This document shows positions 11,019-22,609 of a stretch of DNA of 64,000 nucleotides, one piece after another. The notes beneath the pieces were generated by a model. It ran no database searches. It saw nothing but the letters and a program-made list of their open reading frames with translations, and was not told the DNA's origin. How positions within the stretch are numbered: the first letter of the stretch is position 1; every line of letters begins with the position of its first letter. A program made the translations under genes and the position numbers. The stretch comes from Solen grandis (Eukaryota; Mollusca; Bivalvia; Adapedonta; Solenidae). The stretch lies in the NCBI GenBank assembly GCA_021229015.1, contig CM037795.1, positions 11,832,656-11,896,655 on the forward strand, written 5' to 3'.

Positions 11019-12374
11019 GTGAGGGACGAACGATTATGTGTCTGCAAGGCGATGTTCTTGAGCACCTTAGGAATCGGTGAGAAAACGGTGTATGGACGGA
11101 AGCAGGCAGAACAGAAAGTAAGAACAGAAGACACTGACAACACAGATACAAGAGTAAGGAAGCCACATTCGGAGGTCCAAACCAGTGCCCGCGAATTCCT
11201 GGCACGTCTACCAAAAATGGAATCACATTACTGCAGGGCCACAAGTTCTAAACACTACATAGAGCCAGTATTTACAACTAAAACAGATCTATTCAAGGCA
11301 TATAAGGAGCACTGCACAGAAAATAACATACCCGCTGCTTCGGACTGCCTATTTTACACGGTGTTTGATGAAATGAACTTGTCGCTGTATGTTCCTAGAA
11401 AGGACCAGTGCGATAAGTGCTGTGAGTATTTAGTGGGAAACATTGACGATGTTGAATACAATGAACACATTAAAAGGAAAGATGAGGCTAGATTGGCAAA
11501 GTCAGCTGATAAAGAGCGGTCTCTGAACGATTCAAAAGTTATGGTTTTGACAATGGACTTGCAGGCTGTTCTGCTTTCTCCAAGATTGCAAGCCTCTGCC
11601 TTGTATTACAAAACCAAGCTTTCAGTTCACAACTTTACTATTATGGACCTTGCAACAAAAGATGCAACATGCTATGTATGGAATGAAACAGAAGGAGACC
11701 TGTCAGCAAATTCATTTGCAAGCTGCACAACTGATTACTTAGACAATGTCCTGACACAGAATGCGGACGTTGGGGAGATTGTTCTGTGGAGTGACGGGTG
11801 CACATATCAAAACAGAAACATTGTTTTGTCCAACGCTTTGGTGAAAACTGCAGTTGACAATAACGTTACAATAGTTCAAAGCTTCCTTGAGCGCGGCCAC
11901 ACTCAGATGGAAGTGGACTCCATTCACAGTCTGGTAGAGCGGAAATTGAAACGGAGACCCATCTATGTGCCTAACAACTACGTGGTTGTCATCGTCTCTT
12001 GTAGGCCAAGTCAACCTCTGAACGTGAAGTATGTTCACCATCAGTTCTTCAAGGACATGAAGGGCTTGAACTTTTACACTTCAATCAGACCTGGAAATAA
12101 AGCTGGTGACCCTACAGTCACAAACCTGCGAGTACTAAGGTACAATCCAGATGGGACCATTCAATATAAACTAGGATTCAAAGATCAGTATCAGGATTTC
12201 CCACGAAGCCAAAAACCAATTGGAGCTGTCTCTCAACTCCATAAGAACAGGATTCCAATTAAAGCATCCAAGTTTAAGCATTTGCAGGAACTGAAGAGTG
12301 TTGTTTCTTCAGACTACCACTACTTCTATGACAGCTTACCACATAAGGATGACTGTGCTAGTTTATTGTTCTAG
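11019..12374 (+). CDS. Transposase-like protein, RNase H-fold (DUF7869-like) catalytic half
   Basis: This is the longest ORF of the window (451 residues). It resembles a large family of invertebrate proteins, recalled as annotated DUF7869, with landmarks FLSTLGI, YVPRKDQCDKCCEY, LTMDLQAVLLSPRLQASALYY, YKTKLSVHNFTIMD, LWSDGCTYQNRN, ERGHTQMEVDSIHS and SIRPGNKAGDPTVTNLR. Acidic residues D180 (TMDLQ), D259 (WSDGC) and E298 (QMEVD, with H294 and D300 beside it) could form a transposase DDE triad, with 38 residues between the second D and E. It lies between long TIRs flanked by TTAA, supporting a transposase role. The ATG at 11019 is probably not the original start, because homologous-looking sequence continues upstream in other frames. 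The family assignment is from memory; function is inferred. Confidence 0.75.
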   Translation: MRDERLCVCKAMFLSTLGIGEKTVYGRKQAEQKVRTEDTDNTDTRVRKPHSEVQTSAREFLARLPKMESHYCRATSSKHYIEPVFTTKTDLFKAYKEHCTENNIPAASDCLFYTVFDEMNLSLYVPRKDQCDKCCEYLVGNIDDVEYNEHIKRKDEARLAKSADKERSLNDSKVMVLTMDLQAVLLSPRLQASALYYKTKLSVHNFTIMDLATKDATCYVWNETEGDLSANSFASCTTDYLDNVLTQNADVGEIVLWSDGCTYQNRNIVLSNALVKTAVDNNVTIVQSFLERGHTQMEVDSIHSLVERKLKRRPIYVPNNYVVVIVSCRPSQPLNVKYVHHQFFKDMKGLNFYTSIRPGNKAGDPTVTNLRVLRYNPDGTIQYKLGFKDQYQDFPRSQKPIGAVSQLHKNRIPIKASKFKHLQELKSVVSSDYHYFYDSLPHKDDCASLLF

Positions 12375-13179
12375 CCATCCAGAACTGCTGTATGTTGTAA
12401 GATGTAGCGTTTGTGGTGCTTTCATGAAGGTTGTAGGGTGTAACTAATCAGAGGTGTCTAGAAAGAGAGTGTAATCAATTGAATGCCAGAGATAGAGAGA
12501 GAGCGTTATGCTGAATAACGATCACGCCTCTATCCACATGTATGTTTTGCGGTAAATGTATTTCTCTGTTAAGATGTGTTTCCAGTTAATTTTTGTTAAA
12601 CGTATGAACGACATTGAGTTTTTACCATGTCTTGTATGCAAGTTTGTTCAGTTTTATTGTTTGCTAGTGTTGCGATTTCCAGATAATTGTTAACATGACT
12701 CAAATGGATAAATGCGCCGAGAATTTGTCATGTTTTGTTAAACATTAAATGTTAGGTTTTATTCTCGACGTAGAACTGCTATTGAGATTAGCCTTCATGT
12801 ACGTTGTAGGTTTAAATGTATGACAATAACTCAATAAATGACTTGGTACTAGATGTAAAGTTATTTCCACAATATTGGTGCAACTTAAAGTTTGAGGTAC
12901 TGTCGATGCACTTGAATAATTATGGTTTATGTTCAGATATGTTGTACGTGACATACACATCAATTTGGTCAAGTGTTAAAAGTTTGGATACTGTTACATT
13001 GGTTGTTCATACTTTTGAATAAATAAAAAAATAAGACTTCACATGCGACATGATCTTTTCTTTGGCCACTCTCCCCATATCACTGTCTAATGTCGGACTG
13101 TAGCCAGTTTCATGAGAATGTATGACGCTTACTAGTGGTTAATGATTAGACCAGAGAACAATTAGTCTACGTAATTTAC
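12375..13179 (+). other. 3' non-coding part of the TTAA transposon, with poly(A) signals
   Basis: No ORF of note. AATAAA occurs at about 12833 and, doubled, at about 13019-13028 (GAATAAATAAAAAAATAAG). These are plausible polyadenylation signals for the plus-strand transposase transcript. Confidence 0.45.
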
Positions 13180-13395
13180 GACTGAGGAGTCGTGTAATCG
13201 TTAAGGCGTTGGGCTCATTATCGATTTAAGGTGTCACCCTTCCCTACCGCCGTTTCATGTAGGGCAGTTGTCAGTTACTGGCGCAGGTATGTGATTAGTA
13301 CTGATTGGTAAACCAGGAACTGTGAACTGACCACCGTCATTTAACCTAAACAGTGTTGAAAACCCATAAAACAAACACACAAACGTCCGAAAAGA
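13180..13395 (+). repeat. SINE-like insertion nested in the TTAA transposon
   Basis: GTGTAATCGTTAAGGCGTTGG resembles a pol III A box of a tRNA-derived head. The downstream part reads GGTATGTGATTAGTACTGATT and ends in an A-rich tail with AAAC repeats at about 13365-13385. The layout (tRNA-like head, body, simple tail) suggests a SINE, but the B box is not clear and no target duplication was established. Confidence 0.35.
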
Positions 13396-13569
13396 GTTGG
13401 AATTGGCGTAAATGCAAGGCAAACAACATGATTTCATTCAGTTTATTATGAGCACATTTTTTACATTCACTGAACACAAATTAATACAGAACAATACAAA
13501 TTGTGCGTGTGGTGGCTATAATCAAGATGACGTATATGACCTAAAACGGAGGACAAAAAAATTAAAATC

Positions 13570-13578
13570 TCGTATAGT
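13570..13578. promoter_or_regulatory. Subterminal TCGTATAGT motif, right side
   Basis: This is the same 9-mer found at 8718, 8889 and (inverse) 9309 on the left. A further inverse copy lies in the right TIR at 13737-13745. Its presence near both ends suggests transposase binding sites. Confidence 0.4.
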
Positions 13579-13730
13579 CGAGAAACATCAAAATAGACCC
13601 CAAAAACATTGAAAACATCACTTTAGATGATGTACAATGACATTTTATCGCTTGGGTTAAAGTTTGGTGTGATTTCAAACGAAACTTATATTTTGAGACA
13701 AAAAAAAATGCTTCTCCTGTAGAATTAGAA

Positions 13731-13841
13731 AAAGTGACTATACGAGGTTTTGGAATTAAGCCGACGAAAAGGAAACCTTGGTTATCTCCGTTAAAGGCCA
13801 TAAGGTCCGAAATATAGCTGAACCATTACAGGAACTTTAAC
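13731..13841 (-). repeat. Right terminal inverted repeat of the TTAA transposon
   Basis: This is the reverse complement of the left TIR at 8615-8733, with scattered substitutions and small indels. It ends at the TTAA duplication at 13842-13845. Confidence 0.85.
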
Positions 13842-13845
13842 TTAA

Positions 13846-15389
13846 CCCTTACCCTGCTGGAACCGTAAGTTCTAACCTTTGCCGCCAGTAAAAAGCCAGT
13901 CCAACCTGCACATCCGTGCAGGCTGGCCTGGCTCTTTACTCTTGGCTGACCAACTATAAGTTTTCATCTTGTTTTTCCCTAAAATTGATAATGGACAGTT
14001 CCAAAAAAAAGATGCTGGCTAAGTCCATTTGAGAAATTCAGCAGGTTAAGGGTAAAATATGCACCGGTGTTATCTTCATCCAGAGTCCATTCCGGACAAT
14101 TTCACAACTACAACTTTCAAAATTGCAATCTGACTGTATAAGAAAGTCCTCAACCAGTAGGTCTTGCGTTTATGTTGAACATGTTTTATTTAAGGGGGGG
14201 GGGGGGGGGCAACCGTGACAAAAAAAGTCAAAGAGAACCGAAGTCAGACGTGCTGGGCCTTAAAGGCGTTCTCTGTAAAAAAAACTTAGCGCCAAGCACA
14301 ATACGCCTAAGCGCGAACTCAAACAAAAACAACATCAATATTCTAGGGATTGTTTTTACAGACCAGGGATTTTAAAACAACCATCTGTTAGAATTCAACG
14401 AAACAAAAATTATTTAATATTTGTTAGACAGATTTCAACATTATTATCATTTTTGACAGGTAAGGTTTCGACAGAATTATGCCCCTTTTTACGTTTAGAT
14501 TCTTGTCCAATCAACTTGCAGAAAACCAGGGAAGATGCACATATTAACCAATGTGTCAATACCGGTCTGAATGACCTGTGTGAATGCGCTCAAAGGATCA
14601 TGGGTACATCATGGCTGCGCCGTTCAGAGATTGCAATGGAAGAGATAAGTTACGTAAATACAATTATTTAACACGCCATTTAGTTGTTGTCAATCAGTTA
14701 TGCCAATAACATTTACACACGTATTTTTTTGTATCGTATACGTCATTTTGAGAGAAAAATACTTATCTGCAAATTACACTTACACGACCGCGTTTTCCAA
14801 AAATGTTTGTGAAAGTGAAAGTAGGATAGAATTTTTCAATTATATGGACTGCTCAATCTGCAATAGAAGTGTTGAAATTAATATATTATGTGTCGACTAT
14901 GATAACATCATATTGAGTTATATCTAGGCATTCTCATGTTAGTTAGATTTGGTCATTAACTGCTTGAAGTTAAAATAAAAATAATTTAGGTTAATTTTAC
15001 TAAACTAAACTAAACTGTTTAATTTGGTTAAACGCCTATTTCTATGATGAATACATATTCAATGGCGTTGTACATTGTATGCATAAAATATAAAATCCAT
15101 AAGACATATACAAAACAACTTGAAATATTTACATGATAAACATATATATATACATATTTTAACTATGCAGATAATAATAACAGGGAAAAAAATCATATAG
15201 TACACACGAAAAAATATCATGTATTAAATCTCTAAAATGACATTAACTGTTTTTAACATATTTTAAAATGTACTTTTTAAAAAAATATATATATATATAT
15301 ATATATATATTATCTAAAAATAAAAATAGTATTTATTCCAGTATCATGTCAGTATAAATTATGAAAAGCACCGCAATTAAAACAGTGTG
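13846..15389. other. Unassigned stretch with homopolymers
   Basis: A G-run lies at 14194-14209 and an (AT)n microsatellite at about 15285-15311. An open frame at 14453-14671 begins after a TTTTTGACAG that could be a splice acceptor, and contains a degenerate Cys/His motif discussed in the findings. No gene is called. Confidence 0.4.
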
Positions 15390-15997
15390 TAAAAGTCCTT
15401 AAAATAGTGGGTTTTCAACTGTTTCTTAAACACGTCCAAGGATGTTGACTGTCTGATGGTCAATGGAAGTTGATTCCAAAGACTTGGACCTACAGTACTA
15501 AAACTTCTGTATTAAATGTTTTCGTTTGTTTAATGGAACTACATATAACAATTCTACAGTGTCTGAGGATCGTAATCCCACTCTTTTTGGAGTTTGTTTG
15601 GTTAAAAGTTCACTGAGATAAGATGGAGCATTTCCCACAGAGCAGTTATACATAAAACAAAGAATTTTGAAATGTATGCGGGCTTTGATTGGTAACCAGT
15701 GGAGATCAAATAGTGCTTTCTTGGAACTTTCATATTTTCCACGTAGTAAGACCAGTTTGGCACACATATTCTGGATACGTTGCATTTTATATAAGTCAGC
15801 ATCTGCAGTTCCAAACAATATGGCATTGCAGTAATCCAGATGTGACATAACTAAAGAAAGAAGTAGAATTTTAGTAGCATCTTCGGTAAGATATTTACGA
15901 ATATTTTTGACTCGGAAATAATTCAACATAGCAGTTCTACACTTTGTTTTAATGTGTTCTTTTAATTTTAGAGATTCGTCTAAGTAAGCGCCCAAAT
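15390..15997 (-). pseudogene. LINE 3' fragment: end of reverse transcriptase protein (CR1/L2-like)
   Basis: The minus-strand ORF 15995-15498 has the typical C-terminal part of CR1/L2-type non-LTR reverse transcriptases: GAYLDESLKLKEHI, RKYLTEDATKILLLS, SHLDYCNAILFG, LHWLPIKARIHFKILCF and APSYLSELL. After its stop, another frame continues to about 15395 with a WNQLPL / FKKQLKTHYF type ending, the usual last part of these proteins. The catalytic domain and 5' end are absent. Truncation at the 5' side is usual for LINE copies; the stop and frame change show it is dead. The 3' tail is not clearly identifiable. Confidence 0.8.
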
Positions 15998-16249
15998 GTG
16001 GGTCTTTTTGCGCGGAAGCACATTTCGCAGTTTTGGGGTAAACCCTACGGTCTAGTATAGAGACTTGTGCAAGCTAGTGACGTCACAGTCTCTATTTATA
16101 GATTTATAGATTTTTATATTAACAGTACATAAAGCTATATATTTCTATGTTATATTTTCTCCTGCATCCAGTTCCTTTTTGGATTGTATGTCACAAGCTA
16201 ATGATTGGAATTTGATAACACATTGCAACAAATGTCTCTGAATATTTGG

Positions 16250-16490
16250 CTTAAAGGCCCAATATGCTTCAAAAAACAGTGTTTATTCTTCGGACAGAAA
16301 AGCAAAGTGTGTGTTACAGATTTGTTACGATATGCAATCTGTACACACTCGATGGCGACAAAGTTACTACAATGTATAAAAAAGAAAATAATAAGATAAT
16401 TCAGCTGTTTACAAAAATAACTAATTTGCATATTCCGCATATCTTCGTCAATTTTCCACAGATACTCCGTATGTTTCCGTTAACGAATCA
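16250..16490 (+). repeat. Dispersed repeat R1, copy 1
   Basis: TTAAAGGCCCAATATGCTTC followed by a stretch to GTGTGTGTTA matches 25031-25095. Further along, CATATTCCGCATATCTTCGT followed by CAATTTTC matches 26090-26120 almost exactly, and TTCCGTTAACGAATC resembles 26637-26652. The same order of blocks in two places indicates one dispersed element of roughly 250-300 bp, non-coding and of unknown class. Confidence 0.6.
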
Positions 16491-19450
16491 CGCATTAATT
16501 GATGACGTAGCAGATAAACAAATTGTGATTCGGCGACGGTTTTTCATATTCATATTTCCGATTACAGACCGTCTTCGGAAAAAATCGCCAATGCATAATG
16601 TAAACAATGAAAGCATTTGACATCCATCCAAAATACTTAACTGCGTATTCAATGCGGTATCTAAACTAATTTTTAGCAGATATTTAAACATAATGTACCA
16701 TTTGTGTTAGTCACAGTATTTCAATGTTATTTTATATTTTCGTTTTCATGTAAAATGAATCATTATGGAATATAATGAGTCTTTAAGCTTCCTGTATGTC
16801 TGTTTGACAATTTGTCCATCTAAACCGTGAAAAATGTTTATTTTTTTTGTATTATCTAATTTGCATGCTTGCGGAATATTTGTACAGAACATATTCGGAA
16901 AAAAAAAACAAAAAAAAAACAGAAAATACGTTTCTGATTAATGGAAGGACAGTCAGTGATTCCAGAAAGGAGAATTTTGTTTGCCTTCCTGAATATTTCA
17001 ATAGCTCTTTCTAAATTTCTATCTGTCTTCTGTAATCCTAATTGAAAATGCTAGACCCCGTTTCATTGAAATGTTTCGATATCTGCCAATTATCTAGATA
17101 CCATTATAGGAAATATAAGTGAAACTTAACCAAAGGTAAACTAGAGAAATTTCCCTGACATTTACACTCCTTTTGTGTCAATATCCCAGTGTTAACAACA
17201 TGTGCTTACGTGTGAAAATGACGCATACGCTTGAGCAAAAGCAAACTCATAAATATTTATTAGCATGAAACAAACACACTGTGCACAAGAAAACAATAAC
17301 CGATGTTGATATAGAAGAAATTCGGGGGTCAGGAAAATGTATATGCATATAAACAGGCTTACAGTTTTAGTATCTAATGACAGAATGGGGGAATAGTTGT
17401 GTATTGGATCAATAACAATCCACGTTTGTAACTTTTTACGAAGTGGGATGGTGTTTATGGCACGGAAAATGCAGACGCCCTCTAACGATTGTAGTAATAA
17501 TGAGCTATGTTTGTTTCAGGACTTACGTACCATAGTTGTTAACACGTCATTATAAGGTAATGTGTCAAATGTACAATTTATTAACTCATCTAAGACACTT
17601 CCTTTATCATTCATGATTTCTTTTTCAATAATGACCGTTTTATTTTACGTGTAATTTCACCAATGTTTTTAATGTATGAATGAATGAATGTAGCAAGTGT
17701 CATCCTCGTCTCGTCCTAGTTATTGAACACTAATTAGGGTGATTTAAAGTGCTGGTATTGATCGAAAAAACAATTCTCATGAATGCCATGGTAATTAGAA
17801 GGTTCAAGTGTTAAAGAGGTCATGACTGTTGTTCTAAGTGATCAATTTATGGAAACAAAAACAAATCGCCTTATTTTTTATCTCGACAAAGCCAATACCG
17901 CACAAAATGACCGTGCAAGGCAGTGGGAAAGAGCACTTAGTGCCGGTATTTGATGACAAGAGGCGGATTACTTCCCAATTCAATTGTTGTCTTATTAGAT
18001 CGAGCGTGCATGTTTGCTTACTCAGGCGCGGGGTCACAAATTAAAAATGGATTTCTGTCGCAGATAGATAGACTTGCAGAGTATCTGGTGAGGAAACATT
18101 TCAGCTGGTTTGCAGTAGGTTGGTGTTTTATACCGGCTTTCCCGGGACTATAAACTGGACGTTGCTTTCGGGATTAATGTCGCCGAAACATAGAATCATG
18201 CATCTTCGATGCTCAAACACGTGCACAGTGCAGTTATTTACTATAAAGACAAAGAAGGAAAATTAAAACAGTCATGATAATTTTCTAAAACTTTGCATTA
18301 TTATAGAAAATTACACTAGAACCAAATTTATGCTAAAAATAATTGGGAGGGGGGGGGGGGGGGGGGGGTCACCATTCTAATTGTTAAGTAATCTGCCCCT
18401 GAAAGTGAGTTGTTGTTTTTTGTCCTTACAGTCATTTTTAATGGCAGATAACTCAATATTTTGGGCAAGCAACTTCATTTAATTTCAACTCGATGTTTGG
18501 TACTATATTCCCTATATTCTTAAACCAAAACAAAATGACTATATTGCATCTGTTTGTACAAAAGAAACAAAACAAAACAACAACAAAAAAACAACAACAA
18601 AAAAAACACGAAAATAATTGGCTTTAAAATACAACAATTACTTTTAAGACATTTAGACACTACCACATAAGTTAGCTAAGTACGTCACTTTAACATCATT
18701 ATTCCAATTCTAATGTTTCCATACCATAAAACCGAAGATTGAAGTACATGTTATTCCATATATATTTGATCTTGATAAATCTTCTATCATAACTACACCA
18801 ATTGAGAAATAGATTCTAAGGAATATAATCTAATTAGTTCTTAATTAAAATTGAATGTCGTTGATAAATGTAACCTTCAATTCATACAGGACTGAACACA
18901 GAATGATAAAGGTCTGAACCGGTACATACAACCTACACTTAATGGATGGTTGTATCTGAATTTGTCTCATTTAAAGCACAATTACGGATGAAATACTTAA
19001 AAAGCACATCATACATTTAGTGTATTTGCTACATTGCATGCCAGACATGATTAATTAACTTAAAACTATTTGTAGACAGTTTTCTTTTTTCCGAAAGTTA
19101 TCAATTGGCATTTACGACTTTGTTGCACTGGGTCGTCTAAATAATGTAACTTGTAAATAAAAATGTCATTTAAAGCACTATTTGGACTGAAACTACTTAA
19201 AAAAAAACACCATATATCAGTGTATAAATTGATTAGTTTCTTGCAAAATACGATTAAAGAACTTAAACAACTGTTTGTATTAAACATCTTTTTCAGTTCC
19301 CCGAAAATAATCAATTTGCATTTACGACCTTGTTACACTTAGCCGTCGAATTAAAAGCTCAAAATGCATGAAAATCATGAGTGGAATTAATATGTTTCCA
19401 CGTCTGAAAACCATAACTTGATCACTTTTCCCGTATTTTATCTTCCTTGT
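16491..19450. other. Long non-coding stretch, no gene recognised
   Basis: AT-rich, with a G-run of about 20 at 18349-18368, A-rich tracts near 16900 and 18570-18605, and no ORF with a family motif. The paired 67-68 codon frames on opposite strands at 17834-18044 are coincidental. Confidence 0.45.
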
Positions 19451-19461
19451 TTCTTTTCTTG

Positions 19462-19707
19462 GTTGTATTTGGGTTTACCGTCGCTGCGATAGTATTTCAA
19501 TCATATAGCGACGTCCAGCTAATTACAGGTGGAGGAAGACACCAAGTAGACAGAGGTACTCGGGTAGAACCACCGACCTACCGCAAGCCAGCTGGAAGGC
19601 TTCCTCACATGAAAAATCCGAAGTCCCTACCGGGATTCGAACCCACAGCGGTGAGGGGCTGAGAGATTTGTAGTCCTAGACTGTAACCGCTCGGCCACGG
19701 CGGCCCC
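19462..19707 (-). repeat. tRNA-derived SINE, full length (copy 1)
   Basis: On the minus strand it starts GGGGCCGCCGTGGCCGAGCG (A box) and continues with B box GGGTTCGAATCCC, then a body containing TTAGCTGGACGTCGCTATAT and GCAGCGACGGTAAACCC. It is flanked by perfect 11-bp duplications TTCTTTTCTTG at 19451-19461 and 19708-19718. The head resembles a tRNA with a long variable arm (Leu/Ser type). Confidence 0.9.
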
Positions 19708-19718
19708 TTCTTTTCTTG

Positions 19719-20339
19719 ACATATTCCACTGAAAACAATGAAACAACCTGAATGTGGTATAATTATTTCATTTATTTTTATTATGTTTTATTACAGTCAT
19801 TTTAATAATGAGATATATCGGTTATACACAATAACTAAATCACTAAATCCCGAATACCGAATGAGTCTTTACATCAGATCGTCAAATAATTGGACACTAT
19901 AAAATTAATCCTATAGTAATGCAGAGTACAATGATAGCTTCCCATAGAATTATGCCACTTGTGTTGCAATTTTTATTTCTGTTATGCTTTTTCGGACCAT
20001 TTTTTTTTTCAAACTTTTATTATCCCCGTCATCGGTGACAGCAGGTCGGGGAACTAACCTGTAGTTCACCTTACAATATTGTCACATAGATACACATACA
20101 ATGTAGATATATATGCACATAATATAAAGCATAATTAAAACATATGATATGTAAATGTGATGTAAGCATTTTTTGATTTAATAAAAGTTTGTTTTTCTTT
20201 GGAACATGTTACATTCTTAGCATAATATCTTATACTGTTATATATATTTAGTCTTTATAACAAAAGCTATCAGCCTTCATAACATCGTAAATACAAAAAT
20301 ATATTCAGGTACATGTTAATAATAAAAAGAATAATTGTA
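19719..20339. other. Unassigned non-coding stretch
   Basis: No gene seen. It is probably partly the 3' non-coding end of the adjacent minus-strand LINE fragment, but no clear LINE tail was identified. Confidence 0.35.
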
Positions 20340-20930
20340 CAATCGATCGGTTTTTGGATACTGAAATATTGAGTATTATATCATTAGAAATGTTATATGA
20401 AAATTTAAGACATGATTTCAATCCTGCAATTGATGGTTTTATATTCTTTATCTTACATAGATAAATAGTATCTTTTATATTCTAAAAAGATATAACATAT
20501 TCATTTGTTCTTTCTTCTGAACCTAAAATAATCAACTTACTATCAATGTCTTTCTCAAAACTATTAACTTTCAAAATATTTTGTTTATAATTTCTAAAAC
20601 TAACAAAGCTTTTATAAAACGGCATTTCCAGTATATGTGTAGAAGTGTTTCTTCTTTGTCATTACAAAGGTACATAAATTAAATTAGGACCAAAATAGTC
20701 CATAACAAAATAATTCAATAGCAAATCCCCAAACATTAATAAAAACACGTTTTCTATACTTAAGTCAGTTTTCAAGTGATGCACTTTACAGAGAATTGAG
20801 TCAGGAGAGAGCTTCATACATGTGATAAAATGAAGTCGCGGGGACAAAGGTTTTTGTATTAGGCAGTCAGAACTGAATAAATGCACTTCTTAAGAAACCA
20901 TTCCTCATGCGCTTCTTCTGATAAAAGCTA
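20340..20930 (-). pseudogene. LINE fragment: zinc-knuckle (zf-RVT) C-terminal region
   Basis: Reading the minus strand, the frames give ...LSPDSILCKVHHLKTDLSIE, then NDKEETLLHIYWKCRFIKA, then a tail with KLIILG and NIKDTIYLCKIKNIKPSI. The KEETLLHI-x-WKC piece is the H/C part of the zf-RVT zinc-binding motif after the reverse transcriptase of L1/Jockey-like LINEs, and the following blocks match the usual order. Several stops and frame changes interrupt it. Only the last part of ORF2 remains. Confidence 0.55.
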
Positions 20931-22609
20931 ATTGAATATCTTCAGCACAATAAGTTTTTTAGAACCATTAGTGACATACCCTTTTTTCAGAACCTGCGCC
21001 ACTTAAAATACTATTTTGAAAACTGAAAATGATATACACAAACAATGTGGTAAAAGGATGCCTGAATCTGCACGATCAGCAGACTTATAAATTGCAGTTT
21101 TGACAGAGGACAGAGGGAAACTTGTTCTGACGGTTTATATTCGGGTCTCATACCGCAATCGCATTATTAATATATTTCTTTGCAATTCATGTTACCTGTG
21201 CATTAATTTGTTTGCAGAACGTACTCTCTAATTTTAGCGAATTCTTATAAGTTTGTTTCAACGTAGGGTAGTTATTTTGATTGTTATGATGTCATACCAC
21301 GTGTGCCTTCTGGACCAAGGGTTATGATGTCATACCACGTGTGCCTTCTGGATCAGGGGTGTCAGAAAAGAACCCATAATATCTCTTAAACAGCGGGAAA
21401 ACCGTGTCCAACATTCTTAGTCTGTTCAAACCGGTATTTGTCAACTGTTTGAATGTTTAGAAATATTGTAAAAAGGTGTTGCATAGACCAGTAGAAACAT
21501 GCCGATGTTAGAAAATATAGGTGAGGTAGGTATATGTACATTTTGCACTTTTTACACATTTAAGTATTCTTTATAAGGTAATCCACCCATCATTTAATTT
21601 CTTCAAATGCGTAAAAAATTTCAGTGCATATGCAAGCATCCCATTTAACTCAAAGTCTATAAAGGCTTGCATTTACTACAAAATTCGCACGATCACGGAC
21701 CATGATCACAATTTATTGATGGATGGATAACCTAAATTAACGATAAAACGTATTACCTCGCATTTTTTTATGGAGCTTGTTTAAAGAATAGAGAAAGCAC
21801 ATGAAGCGCATGTGCGCGCGCGCGTTTGTGCCTGTGTATCCATATCTATTGCGTATGCAGTTACGCATTTTGCATACATTTTTGTAACTACTGCACGTCT
21901 TATTTCAACCCAAGCACGAAATAAATTAATATACATGGATATTTGAGTTTTGGTTCTTAGACGTTATTGTTTTGACGAATTTTATGAAATGAATGACTTC
22001 CATTATAAACACTTGTTTAAAATTTCAAAATATGCGTTCAACAATTTGATATTAAGCATAGTCGAGTTTTTATTTCAGTCTCCTATCTTCTACATTCCGC
22101 TTTGGTATAAGAAAGATCCAATTTTTGACGTCCCTGTATTTAAACACACCTGAAGTGCCAATATATCTCATTTCTCTGGCAGTTTTCATGTAGATCAAGG
22201 TAGCAAAAGTCGATCGCAGCCGTGTTACCAGGGCAACCGAACTCCACTTTATTTGATTTTCGAACCTTATAACACTGTTACGGTGCTTTAAATCGCCTGC
22301 AGCCAAATCTCTAAAGAAAAGTAACATTCCTGAAATGACAATTTGGGAATAATTCAGACTTCAACACAAAGCGTGAAGTTTAACAAAATCCCCATACTCC
22401 TGGGACGTTAAGGAAACAATATAAATTCTTCTGACGTTTTGGGTACTAGGCTGATACAGCTGACAAAATCAAATATACTAGCTAAATTCCTAGCTAAATT
22501 CCTAGTTAAATTCCCTGAATTTGCATACATGTTAACATTACCATCATATTTTTTGAAGATTTAATACTCTGTTATAAACTCATTCAATATTCTATAATTA
22601 AGTTTGATA
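20931..22609. other. Non-coding stretch with a short tandem duplication
   Basis: No gene recognised. It contains the 38-bp duplication at 21283-21358, listed separately. A short alternating GC run lies near 21815-21823. Confidence 0.4.
21283..21358. repeat. Two-copy tandem duplication, 38-bp unit
   Basis: Units at 21283-21320 and 21321-21358 both read GTTATGATGTCATACCACGT followed by GTGCCTTCTGGA, differing at only a few positions near the end. This indicates a recent local duplication. The unit contains TGATGTCA, one mutation (C to T at CpG) from the TGACGTCA site that fills the right-hand array. Confidence 0.85.

Larger units (their letters stand above)
8611..13845 (+). mobile_element. 5.2-kb TTAA-flanked DNA transposon with long TIRs
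   Basis: TTAA stands at 8611-8614 and 13842-13845. Inside these, the ends are inverted repeats of about 115 bp. The left begins GGTAAAGTCCCTGTAATGG; the right, reverse-complemented, begins GTTAAAGTTCCTGTAATGG. Both continue through matching blocks such as AGATAACCAAGGT, CGTCGGCTTAAT and AAAACCTCGTATAGTC. Between them lie a PHD-like zinc finger ORF and a transposase-like ORF on the plus strand. TTAA targets are known for piggyBac, Kolobok and Sola3 superfamilies. The protein has none of the piggyBac motifs I know, so Sola-like, Kolobok-like or an unnamed group remain possible. The coding region is frameshifted, so this copy is probably dead. Confidence 0.85.

Noticed and set aside
8611..13845. 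piggyBac element
   Set aside because: TTAA target fits, but the ends do not begin with the usual CCC-type terminus and the protein lacks the piggyBac domain motifs I know.
15285..15311. Regulatory TATA-like element
   Set aside because: It is a simple (AT)n microsatellite.
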